Below, piece after piece: positions 17,080 to 25,609 of a stretch of 44,524 nt of DNA (position 1 is the stretch's first letter; the number at the start of each line of letters is the position of its first letter). Origin of the DNA: Gammaproteobacteria bacterium (lineage in GTDB: Bacteria; Pseudomonadota; Gammaproteobacteria; Steroidobacterales; Woeseiaceae); contig JAOUHU010000023.1 of the NCBI GenBank assembly GCA_029884455.1, positions 1 to 44,524 of the forward strand, written 5' to 3'. Under the pieces are notes generated by a model. That model was not told the origin of the DNA. It was given only the letters and a program-made list of their open reading frames with translations, and did no database searches. The position numbers were made by a program, and so were the translations under genes.

Positions 17080-18132
17080 TTACTGCCCGCTACTGCTATC
17101 GATCGCGCTCACTTTGATGACTCCCCCATCCGTATACCAACGCAGGTCCTGGCCCTGCAGCCAGAAGGCCAGCGCGTCACTGGGCTTCATGTTTACATTG
17201 CCCCTGAGAATTGCGACGGCCGCGGCTTGCTGCGTCGCCGCGTCCGGATATTCCAGCAGCAACCCTGTTTCGCGGCTTACCCAGCGCAGGAATTCGTCGA
17301 CACTACGCCCGTCCGTATCAACCGTCGGCGATGTCTCTTCAATCCAGTTCCAGGCGCTGCCATAACTATCAATGTTCAGAACGGTCGGTCGCGCACTTCC
17401 CGAAATACTCAGCTGTTGGCCGGCAAGCGCCCTTTCGTCGTAGTACTTGCCCGCAATCGCGACCTCGCCTTCGCGCACACTGACCTCGAGCTTGTCACTC
17501 GCGCTGTAGGCCATGTACTGAGTGCCAAGGTGGGTCACCGTGCCGTGATCGGTTTGAATGCGGAATGCAACATTCTTCGATCCTCCGGATATAGCGGCAA
17601 TCAACGCCGATGGCGTGGAGTCGAAATAGATTCGACCGGACCTCAGGTACACCGTGTCGTGCGCGATAAATTCAACCACGCTGTCCGAGGCAACGCGAAG
17701 GGAACCGCCTCCACCCCAGGCGAGCCCGATACCGGAATCATGATCCGTCATGATCGTCTGGCCCGCCATTACCACCGACGTATCCGGCAGGCGATGCATG
17801 GTCGACTGTTCGCCAAGAACGTAGATCGAGCCGTGACTCTTGTTGATGGTCGCAACCTGCACCGGCGCGGCGCCATCGGTACGCAACGCGTTAAACGTTA
17901 CCGCCACAGCCATCAGCACGCTTGCGGCAACTGCAAAACCCAGCAATTGCCGGCGTGCCCGACGTTTGCCGGTCACCTTTTGCCATTCAGCCAGCACGGC
18001 TTCCCGAACCATTTCCTCATCCTTTTCTGGCGGCCTTGGTCGTGGCGAGGCGCGTTGCAGCAGCACCTCCACTGCATCTTCCCGGCGCGTCGCGCCGAGC
18101 ATTGCTTTGCTGTCATCGCCCGTCGTACTCAT
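17080..18132 (-). CDS. FecR-family anti-sigma / sigma-regulator protein
   Basis: FecR proteins cross the inner membrane and pass the receptor signal to the partner sigma factor. This 350-residue protein has a cytoplasmic N-terminus with basic RRARRQ, one membrane helix at about 63-82 (LLGFAVAASVLMAVAVTF) and a periplasmic FecR domain with DHGTVTHLGTQYMAYS and SVREGEVAIAG. The C-terminus (VDEFLRWVSRETGLLLEYP to DALAFWLQGQDLRWY) looks like another STN/secretin-type module, similar to the one at the N-terminus of the receptor. Its ATG overlaps the sigma-gene stop by four bases (18129-18132), so translation is coupled and stoichiometry is likely fixed. Confidence 0.9.
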   Translation of the reverse strand: MSTTGDDSKAMLGATRREDAVEVLLQRASPRPRPPEKDEEMVREAVLAEWQKVTGKRRARRQLLGFAVAASVLMAVAVTFNALRTDGAAPVQVATINKSHGSIYVLGEQSTMHRLPDTSVVMAGQTIMTDHDSGIGLAWGGGGSLRVASDSVVEFIAHDTVYLRSGRIYFDSTPSALIAAISGGSKNVAFRIQTDHGTVTHLGTQYMAYSASDKLEVSVREGEVAIAGKYYDERALAGQQLSISGSARPTVLNIDSYGSAWNWIEETSPTVDTDGRSVDEFLRWVSRETGLLLEYPDAATQQAAAVAILRGNVNMKPSDALAFWLQGQDLRWYTDGGVIKVSAIDSSSGQ

Positions 18133-18758
18133 GATCCCACCACCTGGTTGAATTCTTTACCGCCCGCAGCCTGCAGACATGTGTACACGTCTGCAAACGC
18201 GCGCTTCGCTCTGGCCAGCAGTGACTGTGTCGCTTCTGCGCCGATACGCAGCCTGATCGCGATTTCCTGCACCGAATAACCCTGCACGTACTTCCATTCC
18301 AGGACATTGCCGTACTGTGCCGGCAGCCGATCGAGTGCCACCTGGATCAGGCGCAACGATTGATCGCGTTGATAGAGATGCTCGGGGCTGTACTCGACGG
18401 GCACACGAAACGAATCGACTGCGGCCTGAATATCCGGCCGGTCCTCAATCAACAACACGTGCTCACGATGCGATGCATCGCGGCGCAACTGGTCGCTGAT
18501 CTCGTTGCGGCAGATTGCGCACAACCAGGTAAACAGCGCTGACTCGGCCCGGTAGCTGGCGAGTTTTTGAATGGCGCGAGTTAACGTAACCTGCACCACG
18601 TCGCGCGCCGTTTCGGGATCGTCTGACAGGCGCACCATGGCAAACCGGTACAGTCTTGCAAAGTAATCGTCGAAGAACCTGTCGAAGGCGCGCCGATCGC
18701 CCGCAAGTAGCTGTTTTACAAGCTTTTTGTCATCCAGGTACACCGGCATAGATTCCAT
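18129..18758 (-). CDS. ECF-type RNA polymerase sigma factor
   Basis: This sigma-70 family factor of the extracytoplasmic-function class has 209 residues. Region 2 (about 25-90) has FDRFFDDYFARLYRFAMVRL, the ARDVVQVTLTRAIQKL helix and the FTWLCAICRNEISDQLRR strand-opening segment. Region 4 (about 140-190) has LIQVALDRLPAQYGNVLEWKY then VQEIAIRLRIGAEATQSLLARAKRAF. ATG 18758 is used; ATG 18749 is also possible, and both have purine-rich stretches (AGGAA, GGGAGA) upstream. It heads the fecR and receptor operon and presumably transcribes it. The promoter region (18759-18890) shows no sequence I would name as a consensus. Confidence 0.93.
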   Translation of the reverse strand: MESMPVYLDDKKLVKQLLAGDRRAFDRFFDDYFARLYRFAMVRLSDDPETARDVVQVTLTRAIQKLASYRAESALFTWLCAICRNEISDQLRRDASHREHVLLIEDRPDIQAAVDSFRVPVEYSPEHLYQRDQSLRLIQVALDRLPAQYGNVLEWKYVQGYSVQEIAIRLRIGAEATQSLLARAKRAFADVYTCLQAAGGKEFNQVVGS

Positions 18759-18891
18759 TCTCCCAGTTCCTGCCGGGTTAGACGGAACGTGTCGGGAAAA
18801 TCGGTCGCGGCAGGTGATGGTTTTATGGAGCTACTGCGGATTGTACGCCTGTTGCAGCGACCAGCGCTGCGTGGCGTCACATTGAACAAAA

Positions 18892-18904
18892 GTCAGACCC
18901 TTTT
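18892..18904 (+). repeat. Copy of short motif GTCAG[A/G]CCCTTTT
   Basis: GTCAGACCCTTTT lies just downstream of rho (which reads leftwards). It matches GTCAGGCCCTTTT on the minus strand at 26254-26266 in 12 of 13 positions. Next to it, GGCCC (18908-18912) and GGGCC (18921-18925) form a five-base stem with an eight-base loop that touches the rho stop codon. The stem could help end rho transcription, although no T run follows directly. The pair of copies suggests a small dispersed repeat; two copies are not proof. Confidence 0.4.
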
Positions 18905-18924
18905 CAGGGCCCATTTTGTTGGGC

Positions 18925-20364
18925 CTAGCGCTTCATTGCCTCGAAGAACTGCGCATTGGTCTTGGTGTCCTGCATCTTGCCGAGCAAAAACTCGACCGCC
19001 GCCAGCTCATCCATAGGATGCAGCACTTTGCGCAGTACCCACATTTTCTGCAGCTCATCCGGCTTGGTCAGCAATTCTTCCTTGCGCGTGCCCGAGCGAT
19101 TGATATTGATGGCCGGAAATACGCGCTTTTCGGCAATACGGCGATCCAGGTGGATTTCCATGTTGCCCGTGCCCTTGAACTCTTCGTAAATGACCTCGTC
19201 CATTTTCGAGCCGGTGTCGACCAGTGCGGTCGCGAGGATCGTAAGGCTGCCGCCTTCTTCGATATTTCGCGCAGCGCCGAAGAATCGTTTCGGCCGGTGC
19301 AATGCATTGGCATCGACACCACCGGTGAGAACCTTGCCAGACGACGGCACGACCGTGTTGTATGCGCGTGCAAGGCGCGTAATGGAGTCAAGCAAAATGA
19401 CGACGTCGCGCTTGTGTTCGACGAGGCGCTTGGCCTTCTCGATGACCATCTCGGCGACCTGCACGTGCCGGCTTGCGGGCTCATCAAAAGTCGACGAAAT
19501 AACTTCGCCGCGAACCGTGCGTTCCATCTCGGTGACTTCTTCCGGGCGCTCATCAATGAGCAATACGATGAGGTCGACATCCGGCGTGTTGGCACAAATA
19601 GCCGAAGCGATATTCTGCAGCAGCATCGTTTTGCCGGCCTTTGGTGGCGAAACGATCAGGCCACGCTGGCCCTTGCCGATCGGCGCTACCATATCGATAA
19701 TCCGCGCGGTCAGGTCCTCAGTACTGCCGTTGCCCTGTTCAAGTACCAGCCTTTCAGTCGGGAACAGCGGCGTCAGATTCTCGAACAACACCTTGTTGCG
19801 CGCATTGTCCGGCGAGTCGTGATTGATCTGGCCGACTTTGAGCAGTGCAAAATAGCGCTCGCCATCTTTCGGCGGCCGAATGAGGCCAGCGACTGTGTCG
19901 CCCGTGCGCAAGCTAAAGCGCCGGATCTGGCTCGGGCTGACGTAGATGTCGTCCGGTCCGGCCAGGTAGGAGCCGTCCGCGGAGCGCAGGAAGCCGAAGC
20001 CATCCTGCAGGATTTCGAGTACACCGTCGCCGTAGATATCCTCGCCATTCTTGGCATGCGCTTTCAGGATCGAAAAAATGATTTCCTGCTTGCGGTGTCG
20101 TGCCAGGTCCTCCAGGCCGAGCGTATGGCCGAGCTCCACCAGACTTGCTGCCGGGCGACTCTTGAGCTCGGTCAGGTTCATAATGTTTTTGCTCATCTCG
20201 AGCTGTTCGGGTGGAATGACCTCGAGCGAGCTTTCGTCGTCATCCGGAAATTGTTCTTGTTGCGGACGCCGGCGACGGCGGCGATTCGGGTTATTGCCGG
20301 ACTTACTCTTGCTGCCAGGCTTTGGCGGCCGGCCGTTTGTTTGATTTCCCAGGTATCCGCTCAC
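18925..20364 (-). CDS. rho: Transcription termination factor Rho, with N-terminal extension
   Basis: Rho is the hexameric RNA helicase that ends transcription. From GTG 20364 the product is 479 residues, about 60 longer than E. coli Rho (419). The core begins [10 protein letters not shown] at residue 62, then the Rho-N helices, the cold-shock-like RNA-binding domain ([13 protein letters not shown]), Walker [10 protein letters not shown] near 240, Walker [16 protein letters not shown], and the R-loop region. The extra 61 residues are low-complexity and include RRRRRR (28-33) followed by acidic DDDE. GTG is supported by GGAAG 7 bases upstream and by a GTGA overlap with the trxA stop; ATG 20181 would give a standard-length protein. 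trxA-rho linkage is conserved in gammaproteobacteria. Confidence 0.97.
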   Translation of the reverse strand: MSGYLGNQTNGRPPKPGSKSKSGNNPNRRRRRRPQQEQFPDDDESSLEVIPPEQLEMSKNIMNLTELKSRPAASLVELGHTLGLEDLARHRKQEIIFSILKAHAKNGEDIYGDGVLEILQDGFGFLRSADGSYLAGPDDIYVSPSQIRRFSLRTGDTVAGLIRPPKDGERYFALLKVGQINHDSPDNARNKVLFENLTPLFPTERLVLEQGNGSTEDLTARIIDMVAPIGKGQRGLIVSPPKAGKTMLLQNIASAICANTPDVDLIVLLIDERPEEVTEMERTVRGEVISSTFDEPASRHVQVAEMVIEKAKRLVEHKRDVVILLDSITRLARAYNTVVPSSGKVLTGGVDANALHRPKRFFGAARNIEEGGSLTILATALVDTGSKMDEVIYEEFKGTGNMEIHLDRRIAEKRVFPAININRSGTRKEELLTKPDELQKMWVLRKVLHPMDELAAVEFLLGKMQDTKTNAQFFEAMKR

Positions 20365-20687
20365 AGGTTGGCTTCCAGAAATGCATTTAGTTGCGACTTG
20401 GACATCGCGCCGAGCTTTTGCGCGTGCACACTGCCGTCCTTGAACAGCATCAGTGTCGGGATGCTGCGAATGCCGAACTTTTGGGCTGTGTTCGGGTTTT
20501 CATCTACATTCAATTTTACGATTGAAAGGCGATCGGCGAACTCAGTTGCCGCCTCGTCCAGAATTGGCGCAATCATTTTGCAGGGACCACACCACTCGGC
20601 CCAGAAATCGATCAAAACAGGCTTTTGTGCCTTCAGTACATCAGCTTCAAAACTGCTATCGCTGGTATGCACGATGTTGTTACTCAC
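20361..20687 (-). CDS. trxA: Thioredoxin 1
   Basis: Thioredoxin is the small cytoplasmic dithiol reductant of ribonucleotide reductase, methionine sulfoxide reductase and others. The 108-residue protein has the WCGPC active site (Cys33, Cys36), preceded by VLIDFWAE, and the cis-proline segment [13 protein letters not shown]. It starts at GTG 20687, supported by a perfect AAGGAGG (20703 to 20697) 9 bases upstream, which is the strongest ribosome-binding site in this region. Its stop codon overlaps the proposed rho start by four bases. It is divergent from the rhlB-type helicase, as in E. coli. Confidence 0.98.
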   Translation of the reverse strand: MSNNIVHTSDSSFEADVLKAQKPVLIDFWAEWCGPCKMIAPILDEAATEFADRLSIVKLNVDENPNTAQKFGIRSIPTLMLFKDGSVHAQKLGAMSKSQLNAFLEANL

Positions 20688-20922
20688 CGGTCTCTTCCTC
20701 CTTGCATATATATCGCTTTATTTTGAATATTTGCGTTTCGCTGTCGGCCGTCTGACCAACGAACTCGCCAAAAATGGATGACGCTGCTGTGTGTATCAGG
20801 CAATATGTCGCAGCTTTCTCGCGGTTTCTCTTAGGGAATCGGTGATTGCGAAACTGGCAGGTGCGACGATGGTCGCGTCAGTCAGCGCAATTGGACCGCG
20901 TCGTGGGCCATTTTGCAAGCCT

Positions 20923-20936
20923 AAAATGCGCATTTT
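20923..20936. promoter_or_regulatory. Palindrome upstream of the rhlB-type helicase
   Basis: AAAATGC-GCATTTT is a perfect 14-base palindrome centred 21 bases before the helicase ATG. It is in the 263-base divergent region 20688-20950 between trxA and the helicase, where I see no gene. No convincing -35/-10 pair could be assigned for either side. The helicase ATG itself lacks a clear ribosome-binding site. The palindrome could be a regulator site or simply a chance AT-rich symmetry. Confidence 0.35.
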
Positions 20937-20950
20937 TCGGTTAATACCCT

Positions 20951-22216
20951 ATGTCAGATAGCCACCTGAGTAACCTCAGATTCGATTCTCTTACGCTTGC
21001 CGACAGCGTACGCGCCGGCATTGTTGATGCCGGCTTTGAGTTTTGCACCCCGATCCAGGCAACCACCCTGCCCATCGCGCTGCAGGGCCGAGACGTGGCC
21101 GGCCAGGCGCAAACCGGTACCGGCAAGACCGCTGCGTTTCTGATTGCCACCTTTGAGAAAATGCTTAAGTCAAACCAGCGCCTCGAAGGCAAGCGCCAAC
21201 CACGGGCATTCATGCTCGCCCCGACTCGGGAACTCGCGATACAGATTGCCAATGACGCCGAACTTTTGGGCAAGCACACCAATTTCAAGATCGGGCTGGC
21301 ATTTGGTGGCACCGGCTACGAACAACAGCGCAAGACCATCGAGGACGGCATCGATATCCTGATTGGCACTCCGGGCCGAATCATCGATTACTTCAAGCAA
21401 GGCGTGTTCAAACTGGACCAGGTTGAAGTCGCAGTCCTGGATGAAGCAGACCGCATGTTTGACCTCGGCTTCATCAACGATATTCGCTACCTGCTGCGCC
21501 GCCTTCCGCCGCCGGACAAGCGCCTCAACATGCTGTTTTCCGCAACGTTGTCACATCGCGTAATGGAACTTGCCTACGAGCACATGAACGAGCCGGAGCT
21601 GATCCAGATCGATCCTGACAAGGTCACGGCAGACCGTGTGCGCCAGGCGATTTTCTTCCCGTCGAATGAAGAAAAGTTGCCCTTGCTGGTTGGCCTGATT
21701 CGCGAAATGGGCCAGGGTCGAATCATGGTATTTGTCAACATGAAACGCGAAGCCGAACGCCTTGAAGCTTACCTGGCCGCCAACGGCATTCACGCCGCAG
21801 CCATTTCCGGCGACGTGCCGCAGAACAAGCGTATGCGCATGCTGCTGCAATTCCAGAAGGGTGAATTGCAGGTCCTGATTGGCACCGACGTTGCTTCGCG
21901 CGGACTGCACATCCCGGACGTGCAGTACGTCATCAATTATGACCTGCCGCAGGAAGCCGAAGACTATGTACACCGCATCGGTCGGACCGCGCGCGCCGGT
22001 GCCGCCGGCGATGCAGTCAGCTTTGGTTGCGAGACCTACGCGATAGCGCTACCCGATATCGAAGACTATATCGGCCACAAGATTCCGGTGGCCAACTTCG
22101 ACCGTGCACTGCTACCGGAACTGGCGAAACCGGCATACAGTCCGCGCCGGAAATCGGCCGGCCGCAAGGGCGCAGGCGGCAAACCAGCCGGGCGCAGGCC
22201 ACCGCGCCGCCGCTAG
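20951..22216 (+). CDS. rhlB: DEAD-box ATP-dependent RNA helicase, RhlB type
   Basis: RhlB unwinds RNA for the degradosome. The 421-residue protein has all the DEAD-box motifs: the Q motif region FEFCTPIQATTL (29-40), Walker A AQTGTGKT (53-60), PTREL (91-95), DEAD (164-167), SAT (197-199), and HRIGRTAR (341-348). The C-terminal tail is short and basic (PRRKSAGRKGAGG then KPAGRRPPRRR), as in RhlB, which uses it for RNA contact. Divergence from trxA-rho mirrors the E. coli rhlB-trxA-rho locus and supports RhlB over RhlE or SrmB. No RNase E gene is in the window. It converges with yrfG with a 16-base gap. Confidence 0.93.
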   Translation: MSDSHLSNLRFDSLTLADSVRAGIVDAGFEFCTPIQATTLPIALQGRDVAGQAQTGTGKTAAFLIATFEKMLKSNQRLEGKRQPRAFMLAPTRELAIQIANDAELLGKHTNFKIGLAFGGTGYEQQRKTIEDGIDILIGTPGRIIDYFKQGVFKLDQVEVAVLDEADRMFDLGFINDIRYLLRRLPPPDKRLNMLFSATLSHRVMELAYEHMNEPELIQIDPDKVTADRVRQAIFFPSNEEKLPLLVGLIREMGQGRIMVFVNMKREAERLEAYLAANGIHAAAISGDVPQNKRMRMLLQFQKGELQVLIGTDVASRGLHIPDVQYVINYDLPQEAEDYVHRIGRTARAGAAGDAVSFGCETYAIALPDIEDYIGHKIPVANFDRALLPELAKPAYSPRRKSAGRKGAGGKPAGRRPPRRR

Positions 22217-22232
22217 CCCGACGCGGCAGGCG

Positions 22233-22895
22233 CTATAGCAACTCGCTCAGCCCGTCGACCGACACAAAGTCGCTGTTTTCACGTCGTGGCCTGGATGTGT
22301 CCGGCCTGGCTATGGCAACCGGGTGCCTGACACCATAGCTTGCCGCACTACGCAACACGAACAGGCTGTCGTCAATAAACATGGTCCGCTCGGGGTCGAA
22401 ATCGACCGAGCCGCGCAAGGCATGCCAGAATTCCTGCCGTTCCTTGGCGAAGCCAAACGAATGCGATGTATAGATGCCATCGAAGTACGCTGTCAGACCG
22501 GTAACCTCATCTTTAAGATCCAGTGTCGCCTGATGTGAATTGGTTACCAGCAGCAAGCGGACATTCGACTCGCGTACGCGTTGCAGGAATTCGAAGGCAC
22601 CTGGCAGGAAACCGATGCGCTCGTGGTTGTCGCGATGCAACTGTGCAACATCGAGTCCGAGGTGCTCGCTCCAGTGATCGAGGCAATACCAACGAAGGTC
22701 GCCCTCGGCCGCGCCGAATTGCTTGATCAGGTGACTGCGCGCGTCTTCAAACGACATGCCGTTTTGCTCAGCCCAGCGTTGCGGCACGTAGGTCAGCCAC
22801 ATGTAATTGTCGTAGGCGAGGTCGAGAATGGTGCCATCCATGTCGAGCATCAGAGTGTCACAGCTGCGCAGCGCAGTTTTCGGATCGAAGCTCAT
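22233..22895 (-). CDS. yrfG: GMP/IMP nucleotidase, HAD superfamily
   Basis: This HAD phosphatase is of the YrfG type, which hydrolyses GMP and IMP. The 220 residues match E. coli YrfG in length and layout: LMLDMDGTILDLAYDN with nucleophile Asp18 and Asp20, then WAEQNGMSFEDA and WYCLDHWSEHLGLD, the motif II threonine/serine in LLLVTNSHQATL, the motif III lysine in FGFAKERQEFW, and the motif IV acid pair in TMFIDDS. It is divergent from cysQ with only 38 bases between starts; yrfG and cysQ are neighbours in many gammaproteobacteria. The promoter of each must overlap the start of the other. Confidence 0.92.
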   Translation of the reverse strand: MSFDPKTALRSCDTLMLDMDGTILDLAYDNYMWLTYVPQRWAEQNGMSFEDARSHLIKQFGAAEGDLRWYCLDHWSEHLGLDVAQLHRDNHERIGFLPGAFEFLQRVRESNVRLLLVTNSHQATLDLKDEVTGLTAYFDGIYTSHSFGFAKERQEFWHALRGSVDFDPERTMFIDDSLFVLRSAASYGVRHPVAIARPDTSRPRRENSDFVSVDGLSELL

Positions 22896-22933
22896 TGCTC
22901 TATACTGCGCAGCCCGCCGGGAAACTGGAAATC

Positions 22934-23752
22934 ATGGTGTCCATCGAAGACTTGAATCTCGAAGAATTGCTCGAACCTGTGATAGCGCTGGCCATCGGCG
23001 CCGGTGATACGATTCTTGCAGTCTACGCCAGCGATTTCGACGTTGAAAGCAAGTCCGACCAGTCGCCATTGACGCAGGCCGATCTTGCGTCGCATCGGCA
23101 TATTGCCGCCGGGCTTGCCGCCTTGACGCCGGCTATTCCTATTATTTCCGAGGAAGGTGGCCTGCCCGACTTTTCCGTGCGCGGCCATTGGCAACGTTAT
23201 TGGCTGATCGATCCACTGGACGGCACCAAGGAATTTGTCAGCCGCAACGGTGAATTCACGGTCAACATTGCCCTGATCGAAAATGGCCGGCCGATCTTCG
23301 GTGTCGTGCATGTACCGGTACAGCAAAGAACCTATGTTGGCTGCACCGGGCGCGGCTCCGAGCGACGTGAAAACAGCACGGTAACCCCCATCCGGGTTGC
23401 TGTGCAGAGCCAGCAACCTGTACGCGTGGTCGGCAGTCGGTCGCATCGTGGCTCGAGCCTGGATGCTTTTCTGCAGAATCTTGGCGACTACGACATGGTG
23501 CCGATGGGCAGCTCGCTGAAATTCTGCACCGTTGCAGAGGGCAAGGCTGATGTCTATCCACGCCTCGGACCAACCTCCGAGTGGGACACCGCGGCGGCAC
23601 AGGCGGTGGTCGAACAGGCCGGCGGCCTGGTGTTGGAACTCGACGGCAAACCTTTGTCTTATAACAGGAAACAAGACATTCTCAATCCCTGGTTTGTGGT
23701 CACGGGGCCGCAAGACCATGACTGGCTGGCGCTGCTCGCGGACCGCGAGTAG
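22934..23752 (+). CDS. cysQ: 3'(2'),5'-bisphosphate nucleotidase CysQ
   Basis: CysQ removes the 3'-phosphate from PAP, the by-product of sulfate assimilation, to give AMP. The 272-residue protein has the Mg/Li-sensitive inositol-phosphatase fold: SEEGG with Glu73/Glu74, WLIDPLDGTKEF with Asp93 and Asp96, and the late metal aspartate in WDTAAAQAVVEQAGG. ATG 22934 is chosen over an upstream in-frame TTG because GGAAATC precedes it and it fits the family. TATACT (about 22904) may be its -10 box. It leads into the DUF465 gene after 11 bases and then the copper genes. Confidence 0.95.
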   Translation: MVSIEDLNLEELLEPVIALAIGAGDTILAVYASDFDVESKSDQSPLTQADLASHRHIAAGLAALTPAIPIISEEGGLPDFSVRGHWQRYWLIDPLDGTKEFVSRNGEFTVNIALIENGRPIFGVVHVPVQQRTYVGCTGRGSERRENSTVTPIRVAVQSQQPVRVVGSRSHRGSSLDAFLQNLGDYDMVPMGSSLKFCTVAEGKADVYPRLGPTSEWDTAAAQAVVEQAGGLVLELDGKPLSYNRKQDILNPWFVVTGPQDHDWLALLADRE

Positions 23753-23763
23753 CATGGCAAACG

Positions 23764-23979
23764 ATGTCCGACAAAGTCGATACACAATCCTTCAAGAACC
23801 TTGAACGACTGCGCGAACTGCGCGTCAGTCATCGGGACCTCGACTACCTGATTGACCGGCTGCAACACGATCCGATGGTCGATCAATTGCGCATCCGGCG
23901 ACTGAAGAAACGCAAACTATTGATCAAGGACATGATTGCGAATCTTGAAAGTGCCTTGATTCCGGACCTCGATGCCTGA
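23764..23979 (+). CDS. DUF465 / YdcH-family small helical protein
   Basis: The 71-residue protein is almost entirely two amphipathic helices, with FKNLERLRELRVSHRDLDYL split here as FKNLERLREL and RVSHRDLDYLI, and then the basic RRLKKRKLLIKDMIANLE. This is the YdcH/DUF465 pattern (Hx2LD near the first helix, KKxKLxLKDxI in the second). The role is unknown; the shape suggests a coiled-coil hairpin binding a partner. The last 8 bases overlap the copA start (23972-23979), so it appears to be the upstream translational partner of copA here. Confidence 0.88.
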   Translation: MSDKVDTQSFKNLERLRELRVSHRDLDYLIDRLQHDPMVDQLRIRRLKKRKLLIKDMIANLESALIPDLDA

Positions 23980-25609
23980 TATTTCCCGGCGCCGGTTTCT
24001 GCGCGACACGGCACTCATGGCGTTGACACTGCCGCTCCCTGGCTGGGCGCTGGCCCGTCAGGCCGATCCGGTCGACAGTGCACGCACCCTGTTTGATCTG
24101 AACATTGCGCCAACGCCCATCAACGTTGCGGGACGCGTTGCGCCGGCCATTGGCATCAATGGCTCCATCCCCGGCCCGCTGTTGCGCTTCAGGGAGGGCC
24201 AGCCGGTAACAATCAATGTGCGCAACAGCCTGGCCGCCGACAGCTCATTGCACTGGCACGGGCTGCTGCTTCCGGCGAACATGGACGGCGTGCCCGGTAT
24301 CAGTTTCGACGGCATTGCGGCAGACCAGACGTTTCGCTACCACTTCGATGTGCGACAGCATGGCACCTACTGGTACCACAGCCATTCCGGGTTGCAGGAA
24401 CAAAGTGGTGTGTATGGCCCGATCATCATCGATCCGGTCGGTGCGGACCCGGTCGAGTACGACCGCGAGTTTGTCATGCTGTTATCCGACTGGACTTTCG
24501 AACATCCGCATCAGCTGCTCGCAAATCTGAAAAAGTCCGAGGGCTACTACGTCGCGCGTCGCCCGAGTATGCAGCATGAGTTGCCGGATCGCTCATTGTG
24601 GTCGCGCATGCGCATGAGCCCGACCGACATCGCCGATGTGTCCGCCCGCGCCTACACCTTCCTGTTAAACGGCGTGGACGCCGCTGCCAACTGGACCGGC
24701 ATCTTCGCCCCGGGCGAGAAAGTCCGGCTGCGCATTATTAACGGCTCGGCGATGACGTTCTTCAATGTCCGCATCCCGGACCTCGAAATGAGCGTGGTGC
24801 AGGCCGACGGCCAGGATATCGCGCCACTAATCACCGATGAGTTGCAGATCGGCGTTGCCGAGACCTATGACGTCGTAGTCACGCCGCGCGACCGCGCCTA
24901 CACATTCATGGCGGAGGCATCCGATCGCAGCGGCTTCGTGCGCGGCACACTGGCGCCGCGTGCCGGTATGCAGGCCGCTGTACCGCCGATGCGCGAGCCG
25001 CCGTTGCTCAGCATGGATGACATGGGGATGGGCCACGGCGGCATGGCCGGGCATGCTGGCCACCAGATGACGCCGGCCGCGCACGATCATCGCCTTGGGC
25101 CGGGTGTTGCCGGCGTGAGCGAATATCCGCGCAGTCGCCTCAACGATCCGGGGACCGGCCTGACTGACGTCGGCCATCGCACGCTGCGCTACGGTGATCT
25201 GCGCAGTCTCGCGGCAAACACAGACTCGCGACGACCCGGTCGACAGCTCGAGGTTCATCTGACCGGCAATATGCACCGCTACATGTGGTCTTTTGACGGA
25301 CTCCAATTCAGTGAGGTCAGCGGGCCAATTCTGTTCCAGCATGGCGAACGCCTGCGGCTGGTGTTGGTGAACGACACCATGATGCCGCACCCGATTCACC
25401 TGCATGGCATGTTCATGGAACTGGTCAACGGCAATGGCGCGTTCAATCCGCGCAAGCACACGGTGATCGTAAAGCCAGCCGAGCGATTGAGCCTTGATAT
25501 CACCGCAGACGCACCCGGCCATTGGGCTTTCCATTGCCACCTGCTCTACCACATGCATGCCGGCATGATGCACTCTGTTCGCGTCGTGGACGCGGGCAAG
25601 ATGACATGA
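23972..25609 (+). CDS. copA: Periplasmic multicopper oxidase, CopA copper-resistance type
   Basis: CopA-type oxidases detoxify Cu(I) in the periplasm. The 545-residue protein has a Tat signal (SRRRFLRDTALM, residues 5-16) and three cupredoxin domains. Copper ligands are visible in LHWHGLLLP, WYHSHSG, HPIHLHGMF, and HCHLLYHMHAGM, the last holding the type 1 Cys-His-Met set and trinuclear histidines. Between domains 2 and 3 there is a Met/His-rich stretch (MDDMGMGHGGMAGHAGHQM, about 348-366), characteristic of CopA and thought to bind Cu(I). It overlaps DUF465 by 8 bases and copB by four (ATGA at 25606). No CopRS-type sensor is in the window. The name refers to the oxidase, not the P-type ATPase. 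Confidence 0.93.
   Translation: MPDISRRRFLRDTALMALTLPLPGWALARQADPVDSARTLFDLNIAPTPINVAGRVAPAIGINGSIPGPLLRFREGQPVTINVRNSLAADSSLHWHGLLLPANMDGVPGISFDGIAADQTFRYHFDVRQHGTYWYHSHSGLQEQSGVYGPIIIDPVGADPVEYDREFVMLLSDWTFEHPHQLLANLKKSEGYYVARRPSMQHELPDRSLWSRMRMSPTDIADVSARAYTFLLNGVDAAANWTGIFAPGEKVRLRIINGSAMTFFNVRIPDLEMSVVQADGQDIAPLITDELQIGVAETYDVVVTPRDRAYTFMAEASDRSGFVRGTLAPRAGMQAAVPPMREPPLLSMDDMGMGHGGMAGHAGHQMTPAAHDHRLGPGVAGVSEYPRSRLNDPGTGLTDVGHRTLRYGDLRSLAANTDSRRPGRQLEVHLTGNMHRYMWSFDGLQFSEVSGPILFQHGERLRLVLVNDTMMPHPIHLHGMFMELVNGNGAFNPRKHTVIVKPAERLSLDITADAPGHWAFHCHLLYHMHAGMMHSVRVVDAGKMT

Noticed and set aside
17227..18279. Plus-strand open frame of 350 codons
   Set aside because: Antisense to the FecR and sigma genes, which form a recognised operon.
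18916..20781. Plus-strand open frame of 621 codons opposite rho and trxA
   Set aside because: Its translation has no recognisable family and it lies wholly antisense to two certain genes; GC-rich third positions open antisense frames.
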